Source of the DNA: Thermoascus crustaceus
Taxonomy: Eukaryota; Ascomycota; Eurotiomycetes; Eurotiales; Thermoascaceae
Reading direction: 5' to 3'
DNA: 64,000 nt
NCBI GenBank assembly: GCA_001599835.1
Contig: BCIC01000003.1
Location: 1,786,153-1,850,152 of the forward strand
Below the pieces are notes generated by a model. It was not told where the DNA came from. It searched no databases and saw only the letters and a list, made by a program, of their open reading frames with translations. Below are positions 52,824 to 62,726 of the stretch, in pieces (the first letter of the stretch is position 1; every line of letters starts with the position of its first letter). The position numbers were made by a program, and so were the translations under genes.

Positions 52824-55388
52824 TCACCTCGAACTCAAAAAGGCTCTTCCTCTCAAGTTGGCTTCTCTCCACAGCGTGCGGCGTGTTCTCCGCAGCGACA
52901 TCTTGGAGCTCGGCGGGTTCACCAGCCCCCGCAGATCATGCAACTCCCGGTCGCGGAACAGCGAGAACCCCCAGACCCTGCGCATATCCCCGATGACACG
53001 CTCTGCACTGTAAGGGTTCTCACGTCGCAGAAGTCGACTCATCCGCCGGCTGGAATGTCGACGGCGACCGAAAAGCACCGCCAGGCGGTGTCGACATGCC
53101 CGGCGAATCACACGCAGCTGGATTCGAACTCCCTTCTGTTGAAGTTCACGCAGGAGGACCAGGCCGCGCACCCAAGGGACCAGATTCTCGCCCTCCACGT
53201 TGAACGGATTGTACGTCTTGGTGTCGGGCTTGCTGGAGGGGCGCACCCGGAAGCCCCACGTGACGATAGCTTCCTGCATCTGTGGGTTGAAGATGGCTCG
53301 AAGCATGCCATCACTCCGTTTGAGTAGCCTGCCCTCTTGATCTGGTCCTATATGCGGACTGGAAGAGGGAAGCCGTCGCGACATCGTGGACTCCGTGGTC
53401 GGTGAATATTGGTGCGCAAGCCAGAGACAGAGATTCCACACGTCGTCCCAGCGGTTACTCATTCCCAGACGCTTCAGGACCTCAATCCAGAGCTCGGGCA
53501 GAACCGTGCCGCCAGACTTGACAACCCGTTGTAAAGTCCCGCTCACGAAGGCAACCTCATCAACAGGACTGTCACGTCGTTTCGGCACAGGAGCTACCCC
53601 CTTCTTCCGCGGAGTCAGCGCATGTCGAACCATGAACCCTATGCTGTGGTCGGAGAGCGTCTTCCCCTGCAGGCTCATCTCATCCACGACCCTGGAAGCT
53701 GAGTTCCATTCCTCGGCCACAATGTGCTTCCGAAAGTGGACGTTGAACAATTCGGGCCCCTCATCTGAGAGTTCACTGAGAATAGCGAGTGTCATATTGT
53801 ACTGACGCCAATCTCGGACCAAGTAATATGACACGAGGAGGGACTCCTGCGTGTCGGCATCCTCAAGAACGTCAGGATGCTCGTCGCTATGCAGCAGGTC
53901 GTGCAGCATTATTTCCCTGTGCTCTGATGCGAGTCTTCGCACGACCCTTGAGAATACAGAATTCCCAATGGAGATGCCAGCCCTCTGGAGCTCATCGATT
54001 TTGTTCACGATATCATGTGTCCCGCGGGCTCTCAATGCCATCTCTCTTAAGGTGTGCGGTCCGATGGCGGAGACACCAAACAACTTCAGGCCTCCGAGAA
54101 TCATGTCGAAGGTAAGAGCCTCGGTCGCGAAGAGTCGTGCGCCGAACTCGTCTTTAAAATGTTTCTCCTCCAGCCAACCCCCCACGTCCGCTCCTGTTGT
54201 TGTCTTTTCCGTCTCAAGGGGTGCTTGGTTGGCAGACTCTGGCTCTCGAGGAAACTGATTTTCGACGTACTCTTGAAGTTTTTGGAAGGTGGCCCGCGAC
54301 TCACAGTGCTTTGCATATTCCAGCAACGGCTGCACGTCTTCAAAACGTCTAGGGTGGTCCTCTTGCTTCACCAGAAAATGGTGCATGGAGAGAGCATCAG
54401 CAGACCTGCCATGCTTCACAAGAGTCGAAATGACGAAAGCGTAAATTCTATGGCCGCTAGTTGCTCGGCATATATGCCGAAAGGCCCGCAAGCCTTGATG
54501 TTGACTGCGCAGTGGCTCTGCCATCGGGCTCAGGAAATGTTTTGTAGTGGACCGAGGAACGCAGGACAGGGCCTGGTCAAATATTCCCGTGATATCATCC
54601 GGGGAAGACAAGTGAGGATGCTGCAGTTTGTGATGCCAATGCACAGCCTGCTGCGGCATGCCTCGCTCGAAGAATCCACCGACAACTGCTTCGTAGAACT
54701 TGCCCCATCTGTTCCCGGTTCTCTTCCAGAGTTGGAGCGCATAATCTGCCACGTCATCCAAGAATCGCTCCCTCTTGAGTCCGATATCGACAAAGCTCTG
54801 CCAGAACAGATCTGCCCTCTCTCCGTCCACAGGGAGATTCACACCGTCCAGTCTAACAGTGAGGCCCTCCCAGATGTCCAACGTGCCCTTCTCTCCGTAA
54901 TGGCGCTGCCGGTACCGAAGAAGCTCTTCCCAGAGGGCAAAGTCGTTCCGGCGACTAGGGTCGTCAACTAATCGGCTTCCAATGTCCTCCAGGTGGCCCA
55001 CATCCGATTCGTAGTCAACTTTCTCGGGCATTAGAGTCCAACTAGTCGTAGGTGTAGAGCCTTCAGCAGCTGGGTTTGTGCCTGGATCACGTACGGCCTG
55101 CTCACTGGTCGAAGGAGTCTCATTTTGCGGAGATTCGAGGTCATGAACATGCAACTTCGATTGCGGGTTGGGGACCGCCCGCGGTTGACGGACGGGCCGT
55201 TCGTTCTCGACATCCGGGACAGACAGTCGTCCATAGGGGATTGCATTCCCTCGTGCTCGATGTACTTGACATCGCAGGCATTCATGCTTGGAGTCCAATT
55301 GCTCAATCCCGAGGCGCGCTGAAATGAGTGTGTCCAGAAGCGAGACAGCCGATGGCCTCTTCAGGAGCCTCAGAAGAGCTGGACGCAT
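52824..55388 (-). CDS. Pentatricopeptide-like mitochondrial protein (854 aa)
   Basis: Intronless. The open frame begins at 55427 with a TTG, so the first ATG (55388, MRPALLRLLKRPSAV) is taken as start. Residues 1 to about 60 are basic with a mitochondrial presequence look. The body is helical with spaced repeats resembling degenerate PPR motifs: FYEAVVGGFFERGMPQQAVHW, YAFVISTLVKHGRSADALSMH, FSRVVRRLASEHREIMLHDLL, LWIEVLKRLGMSNRWDDVWNL. The last about 80 residues are extremely Arg-rich (RRRHSSRRMSRLLRRE), suitable for RNA contact. Such fungal proteins usually serve mitochondrial transcript maturation or translation. The target is unknown. It is divergent from the COX7-like gene, with 376 bp between starts. 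Confidence 0.75.
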   Translation of the reverse strand: MRPALLRLLKRPSAVSLLDTLISARLGIEQLDSKHECLRCQVHRARGNAIPYGRLSVPDVENERPVRQPRAVPNPQSKLHVHDLESPQNETPSTSEQAVRDPGTNPAAEGSTPTTSWTLMPEKVDYESDVGHLEDIGSRLVDDPSRRNDFALWEELLRYRQRHYGEKGTLDIWEGLTVRLDGVNLPVDGERADLFWQSFVDIGLKRERFLDDVADYALQLWKRTGNRWGKFYEAVVGGFFERGMPQQAVHWHHKLQHPHLSSPDDITGIFDQALSCVPRSTTKHFLSPMAEPLRSQHQGLRAFRHICRATSGHRIYAFVISTLVKHGRSADALSMHHFLVKQEDHPRRFEDVQPLLEYAKHCESRATFQKLQEYVENQFPREPESANQAPLETEKTTTGADVGGWLEEKHFKDEFGARLFATEALTFDMILGGLKLFGVSAIGPHTLREMALRARGTHDIVNKIDELQRAGISIGNSVFSRVVRRLASEHREIMLHDLLHSDEHPDVLEDADTQESLLVSYYLVRDWRQYNMTLAILSELSDEGPELFNVHFRKHIVAEEWNSASRVVDEMSLQGKTLSDHSIGFMVRHALTPRKKGVAPVPKRRDSPVDEVAFVSGTLQRVVKSGGTVLPELWIEVLKRLGMSNRWDDVWNLCLWLAHQYSPTTESTMSRRLPSSSPHIGPDQEGRLLKRSDGMLRAIFNPQMQEAIVTWGFRVRPSSKPDTKTYNPFNVEGENLVPWVRGLVLLRELQQKGVRIQLRVIRRACRHRLAVLFGRRRHSSRRMSRLLRRENPYSAERVIGDMRRVWGFSLFRDRELHDLRGLVNPPSSKMSLRRTRRTLWREANLRGRAFLSSR

Positions 55389-55764
55389 CGGGCGTGCAGA
55401 ACTGAAGGAATACGAGGGGACACACAAGCATTCTCATCGTCTCACTCAAAACCACGACAGAATGGGCATGATGCAGGGACCTGTTGCAGCCCTGACGCCG
55501 TACCTCTAGCCGTGGTATATCAACCCCAGAGCCTCCGACCCGATGCGGGCGCAGCCCCAACCTGCGCTAAACCCATGGCGACTAGCTTGGCAGTCACGTG
55601 ATCGGGTGACTAATCCGGGTGAGCTGACGGGCGACCCGAGAGTTTCCCGCTCCGTCAAGGCGAACGAACGTCTTAGCAGAAACGCCCTCCAGCTTCTCTC
55701 TTCCTGCTATTCACCTCCTCCACAACTCCGGATCTCCGTCCCTTGAGATACAAAAACCGCAGCC
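55389..55764. promoter_or_regulatory. Divergent promoter between two mitochondrial-protein genes
   Basis: 376 bp shared by the PPR-like gene (-) and the COX7-like gene (+). It contains GTCACGTG near 55594, a CACGTG-type element also seen between COQ11 and YAF9. No frame of its own supported. Confidence 0.45.
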
Positions 55765-56417
55765 ATGGTCTCCCGCACCGTCCCTCGTCTCGCCGGGTAT
55801 GTGAACCCCTTAGCAGCTTGCTGGAATCCCAATTCGCACAGTTCCGTTGTTCGTGGGTGGATGACTTCAACAACGCACCAATTCTCCGTCCAACCCTCCC
55901 GGACCAATTGAACGCGTCCCAAGCAGCGAACCTGTCAACTCCTGCAGAGATGCTGACTTCAGCCTTCTCTTTACTCTAGATTCATCTTCCGCGAGAACCG
56001 CGTCCCTTACTACCAGCGCCTCTTCCAGCGCAACGACGGCAAGCGTCAGTGGTGGAAGGTCAGTTTTCCCGGTCCACGTCTCAGTACAACGCTCGGATGA
56101 CAGGACATATCTGACATTGAATTGCCAAAATAAAGACCGAGAACAGCGGCTTCGTCATGTGGCCCTACCTCATCTCCACGTACGGCATGGCCGTCGGTGA
56201 GTACACCTATGTGCGATGAGACCCGGCGTCCTTGCTAACAGTACATTCCCTAGCTACCACCTACGCCATGTGCCGCATGGTCCTTGTAAGTAATCCCTCC
56301 GATTCTCACAGCCCTCTACGACCAGCCTGGGAACAAGCACAGATTTCAATCTGCATCCCTAGACCAAAAGCTAACCCATTCGAATAGGGCCACAAGACTT
56401 GGTTCGGCGAGAAATAA
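55765..56417 (+). CDS. Cytochrome c oxidase subunit VIIa/Cox7-like small protein
   Basis: Small nuclear-encoded inner-membrane protein. Five tiny exons: 55765-55796, 55980-56058, 56136-56196, 56254-56285 and 56388-56417, total 77 aa. Sequence features: FIFRENRVPYYQRLFQR, KRQWWKTENSG, a membrane segment MWPYLISTYGMAVATTYAMC and the end RMVLGHKTWFGEK. The layout, a basic N-terminus with YYQ.LYQ, then WW, one helix, then M.LG.KTWF, matches fungal complex IV subunit VIIa as I remember it. A highly intron-dense short gene is typical for such subunits. The ATG (agccATGG) is in optimal context. Another small complex subunit is possible. Confidence 0.7.
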
Positions 56418-57037
56418 ATTTAAAAAAGGACTTCCCTGGATGACGCATCTCGCCTGCACTAGGATGGAACAAGCGTCAATGGCTTTTTGACGGTGTACTT
56501 CTATGGGCAGAGGGATTAGATGAGGATGTATTATTGTATATAAGACGAGCAGGGAGTCAATGCAGGAATCTTTATCAAAGCATTTTACTTTTTTTTTCTT
56601 TTATTACAGCAGTTCCGGTCGAGCCTGTGGTGCTGCAGTATTACCGCAGGGTCGAGTTGACAATGGAGCATTTTTCCGCGGGGGACGCCTGCATATCATT
56701 TCGCCGTTTTCAGCTCCCTCTCGGAGAGCACCTACCTCTGGATCACGCGTGACCCGACTGTTGTCCGACTTTTATTTACATCAAAATCCCCCATCTCGAA
56801 GGCCCTGTTCGATACGATGAAGTTCTTGGATACCAGCGGCATAGACATTTGATTCTTTTTCTTTTCCTATCCTCCTTGATCTTTCTTCCGGTACATGCTC
56901 ACGTATATTACAAGGTTCAAGCGGAATCGACTGACTGACATCAACCCTTCTGAACTAAACTCCCCCAAGAAACAGAATAATCTCCATCATTTAGTTAGAA
57001 TAAAAAAACAGAACAGAGACGAAAGTCCGACTTCAAA
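56418..57037. other. Intergenic between convergent genes, nothing seen
   Basis: About 620 bp between the COX7-like gene (+) and the methyltransferase (-), with T-runs at about 56589-56598. No coding frame supported. Confidence 0.45.
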
Positions 57038-57877
57038 TCACGTCCAACAAACCACCTCCCCATGCTCCACCACAAACCACCCCCCCTCACACATCCCCCA
57101 CTCCCTCCACGCCTCCCTCACCTCTTCCAACTCCTCTTTCCCCTTACAAACCCCCGCCTCAAGCGCACCCCTCACAAAAGCCTCCGAAACAACCCTCTCC
57201 ATCCACACCCCACTCCACCACGCCCTCTCCTCCTCCGTCCGAAAACACCACGTCCCAGTTGAAGAAGTCATCTTACTCCTGTCGAACCCGGCCTCCTGGA
57301 CCCAGACACGTAGCAGGTGCGAACCCGGGTCGGGGTTTCCGCCCCGGGCCTTCGCGACGCGTTGGTAGATCGAGTACCATTTATCCAGGCCCGGGAAACG
57401 GGGATGCCAGGTCATGGAGGCGGATTCGCGGAGGGATATAATGCCCCCTGGGGATTTTGCGACGCGGCGCATCTCGCGCAGAGCTTGGACGGGATCGGAG
57501 ACGTGCTGAAGGACCTGGTGCGCGTGGACGACGTCAAAGCTTCCATCCTTGAACCGGTGCAAGTCGAGAACGTCCCCGACGAGGAACTCAACGTTCTTCA
57601 CGCCCTGAGAAGCAGCGTGCTCCCGCGCCGCGATCAACGGATCAGAGACGCACTCAATGCCCGTGACGGAGCCGTCAGGGACATAGTTCCGGGCGAGGTC
57701 GACGGTGATGGTGCCCGGACCGCAGCCGACGTCGAGGATGGTCATGTTGGGGCGGAGATGGGGGAGGAGGTGCGGAGCGGAGTTGGATGCGGTGCGCCAT
57801 TGGTGGGTGCGGAGGACGGCGGGGGTGTGGTTTGTCGCGTAGACGGAGGAGGAGGAGGGGGGTTGTTCTGCTGCCAT
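57038..57877 (-). CDS. SAM-dependent methyltransferase, class I (UbiE/COQ5-like)
   Basis: Intronless, 279 aa. S-adenosylmethionine-binding motif I is ILDVGCGPG (residues 47-55), with the following acidic strand GSVTGIECVS, motif II-like VEFLVGDVLDLHRF, and the post-motif FDVVHAHQVLQHVSDPVQALREM, typical of the Methyltransf_11/25 folds. The C-terminal part (RAWWSGVWMERVVSEAFVRGA) is family-specific. Such proteins are common in fungi with unknown acceptors; it is not the mitochondrial COQ5 itself, as it lacks a presequence and the COQ5 signature. The third-position GC is very high, giving long antisense frames, which I ignore. Confidence 0.88.
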   Translation of the reverse strand: MAAEQPPSSSSVYATNHTPAVLRTHQWRTASNSAPHLLPHLRPNMTILDVGCGPGTITVDLARNYVPDGSVTGIECVSDPLIAAREHAASQGVKNVEFLVGDVLDLHRFKDGSFDVVHAHQVLQHVSDPVQALREMRRVAKSPGGIISLRESASMTWHPRFPGLDKWYSIYQRVAKARGGNPDPGSHLLRVWVQEAGFDRSKMTSSTGTWCFRTEEERAWWSGVWMERVVSEAFVRGALEAGVCKGKEELEEVREAWREWGMCEGGWFVVEHGEVVCWT

Positions 57878-58690
57878 GGCTGGCTCTTCTGGGTTTGAGT
57901 TAGTTCTGCGATGTTTGGTTCTATTGGGTGTCTGTAGTTATAGATACCAGGTCTGATATATTATAAACTTAGGGTAGGTACTCGAAAGTTGGACAGCCAG
58001 GGGCGGTTAGGTCACCTCGATTCGAATGTGCCCTTGGAAAAATCTGTTATCCTCTCTGGGTCTATGTCAAGATAATGATAGTCTAGAAGAGACGATAAAT
58101 TGAGTTCCAAGAGTAGATATACTCCATGGTGTACTCTGTACGGACTATATAGAACCCACGCCCCACCGCAGGAGTTCCGGTGCCACCAACGTCGGAATTC
58201 CGAAGCCCCTGCCCACCTCTTTTAACCTACCTGTCAGCGTGGTTCTGCAGCATAGAAAATAACACCGGACTTAAACGAAGTAGAAAAGCTCTCTTACCTC
58301 AGTGATTCATAAAGAGCGATCGCAGTTTGTATGTCATCGCTAGGTCGTTCGAGTCGGAGGGAGCTATGAATGAAATCATAGTGCTTGATCCACCCCTATC
58401 CATTTCTTGGGGAATTTCATGTTCAATTCTTCGCCTTTCTGCGGAATAAGGACAAACACTCAGCACTTCAGGATATCGTAGGTCTGCGATAGATAATACC
58501 TCAAGATGTACAATTTGCCGTCCGTTTGTCCCCTACGACCCAGAGAAGAGCTTTATGCAAAGAGTCCAATGTCAATGGAAACCGCCCAGGCTGTATTAAA
58601 GCTACAATCTATCTAGGAAAGAATACGACATGAAAAAGGATAGGATAAGGAGCGGATAAATCAGTAGTCCGTAAAGCCCAGGGGCTTAAT
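57878..58690. other. Intergenic 0.8 kb, nothing coding seen
   Basis: Upstream of the methyltransferase and downstream of the deacetylase, both on the minus strand. A GGAGTTCCGGTG...CGGAATTCCG segment around 58165-58200 contains CGG/CCG half-sites in inverted arrangement. No frame supported. Confidence 0.4.
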
Positions 58691-59695
58691 TCAACGAGCG
58701 CCTCGGTACCAGTTCTCTGGTGCATCACCCAGACATTCTCCCACGGTGACCACTATCATCATGCGTCAGCTTGATCCATAATATGCAATGCAGCAGGAAT
58801 AGCAAAGGAAAATGACAGACAAGTTATCGCGATCGAATCCAGCCAGATTGAGAATAAATAGGGAAAGGAAAATGGACATACTTTTCAGACCCCTCTTCCT
58901 AATCTCATCTATCATAGCCTGCGCAAGGATATCGACCGTGCTCCGGTGGACGTCATGAGCGAGAGTAATGGTGCCTCCGCCGTCCAGTTCACGCCTGAAC
59001 TTTTCGAAACTGTTCCAAATCGCAACGGGGTCGTCATTCTCGTAATCCTTCGTGTCGATGCTCGCGCTGATAACATGGTAGCTCAGCTGGCCCATGATAG
59101 CAAGGACCGAGCCGTCGACAGCGAGATATGGAGGTCTCATATATGTCGGGATGCGGCCTATGATCCGGAGGAAGGCCGACTCGAGTTGGGTCATCTGCTT
59201 GACCATGACATTTTGATCCAAGCCGCCGACTAACCAGGGATGACTCCAGCTGAAGGTTGTCAAGATAAGCATGTCAGCACATCACGTCTCAAACTCGTAG
59301 GGATTGCAAACGAATGTTCAGGCTATGGGAATGGCTAATACGTACGTGTGCGATCCGACCTGATGGCCTTCCGCAATGGCACGCCGCACGATATCCCCGT
59401 TGGCGATTATATTTGCATGAAGCTGGCCGGTGAGGAAGAACGTCGCTCGAACCCCATTCGCACGGAGCAGATCCAGAATTTTGTTCGTGAAGATGAACGG
59501 GCCGTCGTCGAAGGTCAGGGCAAACGTCCCGGGAACAGTGCACCTGTCAATCACGGCTCCGAAAGGGACAGAAGTGCCCCGTCTGTCGAGTTGTGTCTCA
59601 TCAATCTCATGAGTAGAGCCGTTCACGGGAAACGCGGCGGAGAAGGTGGCGAGTGTGCAAAGCACGAGGGAAGTAGTAAATTGAATGAGCTGCAT
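58691..59695 (-). CDS. Polysaccharide (chitin) deacetylase, NodB type, secreted
   Basis: Removes N-acetyl groups from chitin or related polymers at the cell wall. Exons 59695-59346, 59249-58882 and 58752-58691 give 259 aa. Signal peptide at residues 1 to about 21 (LVLCTLATFSAAF). The NodB motifs are in order: TFDDGP (residues 61-66, with the metal and base Asp), FFLTGQ, HQVGSHTWSHPW across the first intron with the two metal His, YMRPPYLAV (Arg), and the late ITLAHDVH with the catalytic His. The third exon supplies VTVGECLGDAPENWYRGAR, the usual C-terminus. All metal and catalytic residues appear intact. It has no carbohydrate-binding module. Confidence 0.94.
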
Positions 59696-60575
59696 ATGTC
59701 AATCTATCTATCACGCGATAAGCAAACCTCCCTGCAATAAACAACAAAAGAGTGGATGTGTAAATGCTAGATAGTAGTAGAGAGTTGGATTCGTAAATAT
59801 GAACGAGTGATGAGGAAAGGAAATGGAGAATTGACGGGAGGGATGTCCTTTTAGATAGGCTTTCTGAGGGCTCGATGGCGACTTCTCGAACTCGAGGACC
59901 AGGTCTGACAGGGAAGTCGCTGATGCCGGAGGACATCTGCTGGAGCGCAAGAGCTTCTCCGTGGAACAGAGACGGCGAGCGCGCTGCTAAAATGATTTTC
60001 CCATTGGGGACCATCGACGAATACAGGAAAAGAAAGAGCTGTGTAGGATGTCACTGCCAACGGCTACATTGTTGCATCTTTACCGTCTAACCATCGCAAC
60101 GTAGCTGAGAAAGGTGGCGATGACGTGAGAGATGAGACTGTCACTTGTACATACATATTCTATGATAGGTGCCTAGGAAGAGAACCTGTATTCGATGTCA
60201 TCAGAGCTCACGTCCCTGCGTAGAACGCAGCCAGGTGAAAGGATGAGTATCATAAAACAATAGAAGCAAGAAACATGGAGATAAAAGCGTGCATACGTAC
60301 ATACGTCCTGTAGTTCAACTCACTGGATAGTAGGAAAATCGTCTGTCGTCTGTCATATATTCATATTCATACTTCAACATCTGCATACTCTCATCCGCAA
60401 ATCATACATACATACAAAGTACCCAGGCATGTAGGTAAGTACATTGGAGAATCATAGACTTCAACTGTCCTTTCCCCACACCTTCCTCGAGAAAAAGAAA
60501 GCATAATACATTGCGGAGAAGACAGACTTGGGTTAAATTAAGAATGACAGCACAAGGACACACACCAAATCCCGT
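59696..60575. other. Intergenic 0.9 kb, nothing coding seen
   Basis: Upstream of the deacetylase and downstream of the CCDC47-like gene. AT-rich, with several ACATAC repeats near 60290-60420. The minus-strand frame 59607-60014 overlaps the deacetylase start and has no resemblance to known proteins. Confidence 0.4.
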
Positions 60576-62091
60576 TCATGCCTTCCGGGTACTCTTCTTC
60601 AACATGCGCCTCTGCTCCCTCTCCTTCTCGCGCTCGAGGTACTTTCGCTGCTCTTCGGCGCTCATACTGCGCAGGGTGCGCTCGCGCTCCTCCTTCTTCA
60701 GCTTCTCGAGCTGAAGCTTGCGCTCTTCTGACTTCTCCTCCTCATCAGCCCGGCGCAGCCGTCTGATCTCTTCTTCGCGGGTGTTGCGGACCTTCCGCGT
60801 CACCTCAGCTCGGAAATGGGCCGACGAGACGAGAAAGTCGGGAAGGCGGAGGAACAGGCTGAAGAGGGGCATGGTGGAGGCGTAGCTGGCAGTGGAGGAG
60901 GGAATCTGGAGAGACAGGTGGACACGCTTCCTGGGAGTAGTCTCCTCGATCCTGGGAACGATTATCAGTCAATCAGACTCACAGAGTGAATACTAGGCTA
61001 ATCAAGGACATACTTGGTGGGCTTGTCAACAGGCTGGTCAGAGATAATCAGATACTCCAGCAGATCACCCGCCTGCTCAACCGCCTTGATGAGTTCGGGA
61101 GTGAGCAAGGTGTCCGTGATCTCCGCGCTCTCGCTCATCACCGTCACCCAGGTTGGAAGCTTGGGGTTGTCCTTGGTGAAGGTCAGAGAGGCATCGTAGC
61201 GGTCCTGGCGGAACTTGCGCATGTGGTTCTTGTGCACCACGGCCCAGACGAACCCGTCGTAAGTCGAGTTGTTCACCTTAAGGGAGCTAGTGTCACCCGC
61301 AGGGACAGGAACGAGTTCCTTCTCCTTGCCATCAAACGCGTACGCCACGGCCTCGAATCTTTCAGCGGGGGTGGGCCAGCTCTCGAAGAAAAGACTGAGA
61401 ATGTAGTCCATCAAAAAGGTAACCGGGTTGTAGCGCTTGAGCAGCTTGATGGAGATGTCGACGAAGGCAACGTTCTGCCGACCAGTCGCGTAGGACAAGA
61501 ATTCCTGCGCCGACTTCTCCCTCAGCACGCTCTCCGGGGCAACCAGCTCAGAGGACACGGATGCCTTCGTCAGACCATCAGCCTCGACAGCTTCCGCGGA
61601 GATCTGTTTCCTGACGCCTCCGAACCCGACGACGGCGAACTCGTTTTGAAGGACCGGCACATGGGCTTGCGCCCACGCCTTCGCCTTGCGCCTGTTTTTG
61701 CGCGTGCCCCAGATGTGAAAGGCGATGATGAGGATGAGAAAGGGCATAACCATCGCCTCCTGCATGAAGTCCCGGGGCGTAGTCCGCTCCCAGACCCGGT
61801 ACCATTTTGTGTACGGTACGGGGGAAGTCCCAGGTTTCGCGGCCCCGAATGGAGAAGTTGCAGGCGTCGCAGCCGACGAAGCGACGGAAATGGAGGCAGG
61901 CGATGGCTCTGGAGCGCCTGCAAAGTCTGCAAAGTCTGAAAAGGGGAGGAAGGGAAGCGTGTCAGCGGTTGAGCGCTGAATTGGAGGGATTGGTTGTTGC
62001 AGTAGATGACAGCAAACTTACCGTCGTCGGCATTGACTGGAGCGGGAGACGGGGAGTCGCCGCCAAACACGTTCTTGAACACGCCAGCCAT
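60576..62091 (-). CDS. CCDC47-like ER membrane protein (DUF1682)
   Basis: Homologue of the PAT-complex subunit CCDC47, which binds the ER translocon and ribosome and helps multipass membrane proteins. Exons 62091-62022, 61935-61014 and 60951-60576 give 455 aa. Features: an acidic, Pro/Ala-rich N-terminus (DFADFAGAPEPSPAS), one membrane span (AMVMPFLILIIAFHIWG, about residue 80-96), the globular domain (GRQNVAFVDISIKLLKRYNP, RMRKFRQDRYD-like HMRKFRQDRYDASLTF, EITDTLL), and a highly charged C-terminal coiled coil (EEQRKYLEREKEREQRR). The second intron (62 bp, CTGAT/CTGAC branch) separates PTK from IEETTPRKR. Family call is strong; the fungal function is inferred from the animal protein. Confidence 0.92.
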
Positions 62092-62726
62092 TGTGAGAAG
62101 AGAGATGCCAAATATCCTTCAACTCACGGCCGGGGGATGTTGCAACGTGGCGCTGGGTGAGGAAGGAAAAAGAAGCGGAAATGTTGAGAGTCGCGGTGTC
62201 GGTCGATGTTAGCTGGGCCCGGCGTAGCTCGAGTCTGCGGAGGCGAGATGAGCTGCTGTTCGCCCAGCTCCACACACACTAACGGCTGCGACCCGGCTTT
62301 CTAGAAAACTCACCGTGCCTGACAGCGGCTCGAGCACAGCAAAACTAGGGTTCTAATTAGGGCTTGATACAAAGGAAAGATAACGATGGTATTAGATCTA
62401 ATGGAAGTAGAGTGGTGTTAGATGATACAACATCATACAACGCTCCCGATTCCACCGCACCGCACCAGAGTTTCCCTGCCAGCTAAGACCGAAAGCAACC
62501 AACAAACCTGAAATGAACGATGGTATCCAGAACAAATAAAGAGAAAGTACGTCCACCTTTGTTCTCATTACTCCCGAACTCCAGGCTTGAAACAAACACG
62601 CTCCCAAACATGACATCGTATCGGTCATTAACTTCCCAGGCGACCCTCGGGTACAGTCAGCAAGATAGACGGGAACCAAAACCATCAGATAATAAATATA
62701 CAACTAGAAAGACGAAATTCGATGGC
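62092..62726. other. Intergenic, about 635 bp, nothing coding seen
   Basis: Holds the CCDC47-like promoter and the MDM34 3' region, both genes on the minus strand. Short frames only. Confidence 0.45.

Noticed and set aside
54054..54971. 305-aa plus-strand frame
   Set aside because: Antisense to the PPR-like gene; no family resemblance, produced by GC-rich codon positions.
55389..55427. Longer start for the PPR-like protein
   Set aside because: The upstream initiator would be TTG; ATG at 55388 opens a proper mitochondrial presequence.
57317..57898. 193-aa plus-strand frame
   Set aside because: Antisense shadow of the methyltransferase.
60986..61939. 317-aa plus-strand frame
   Set aside because: Antisense shadow of the CCDC47-like gene, which has clear homology and splice sites.
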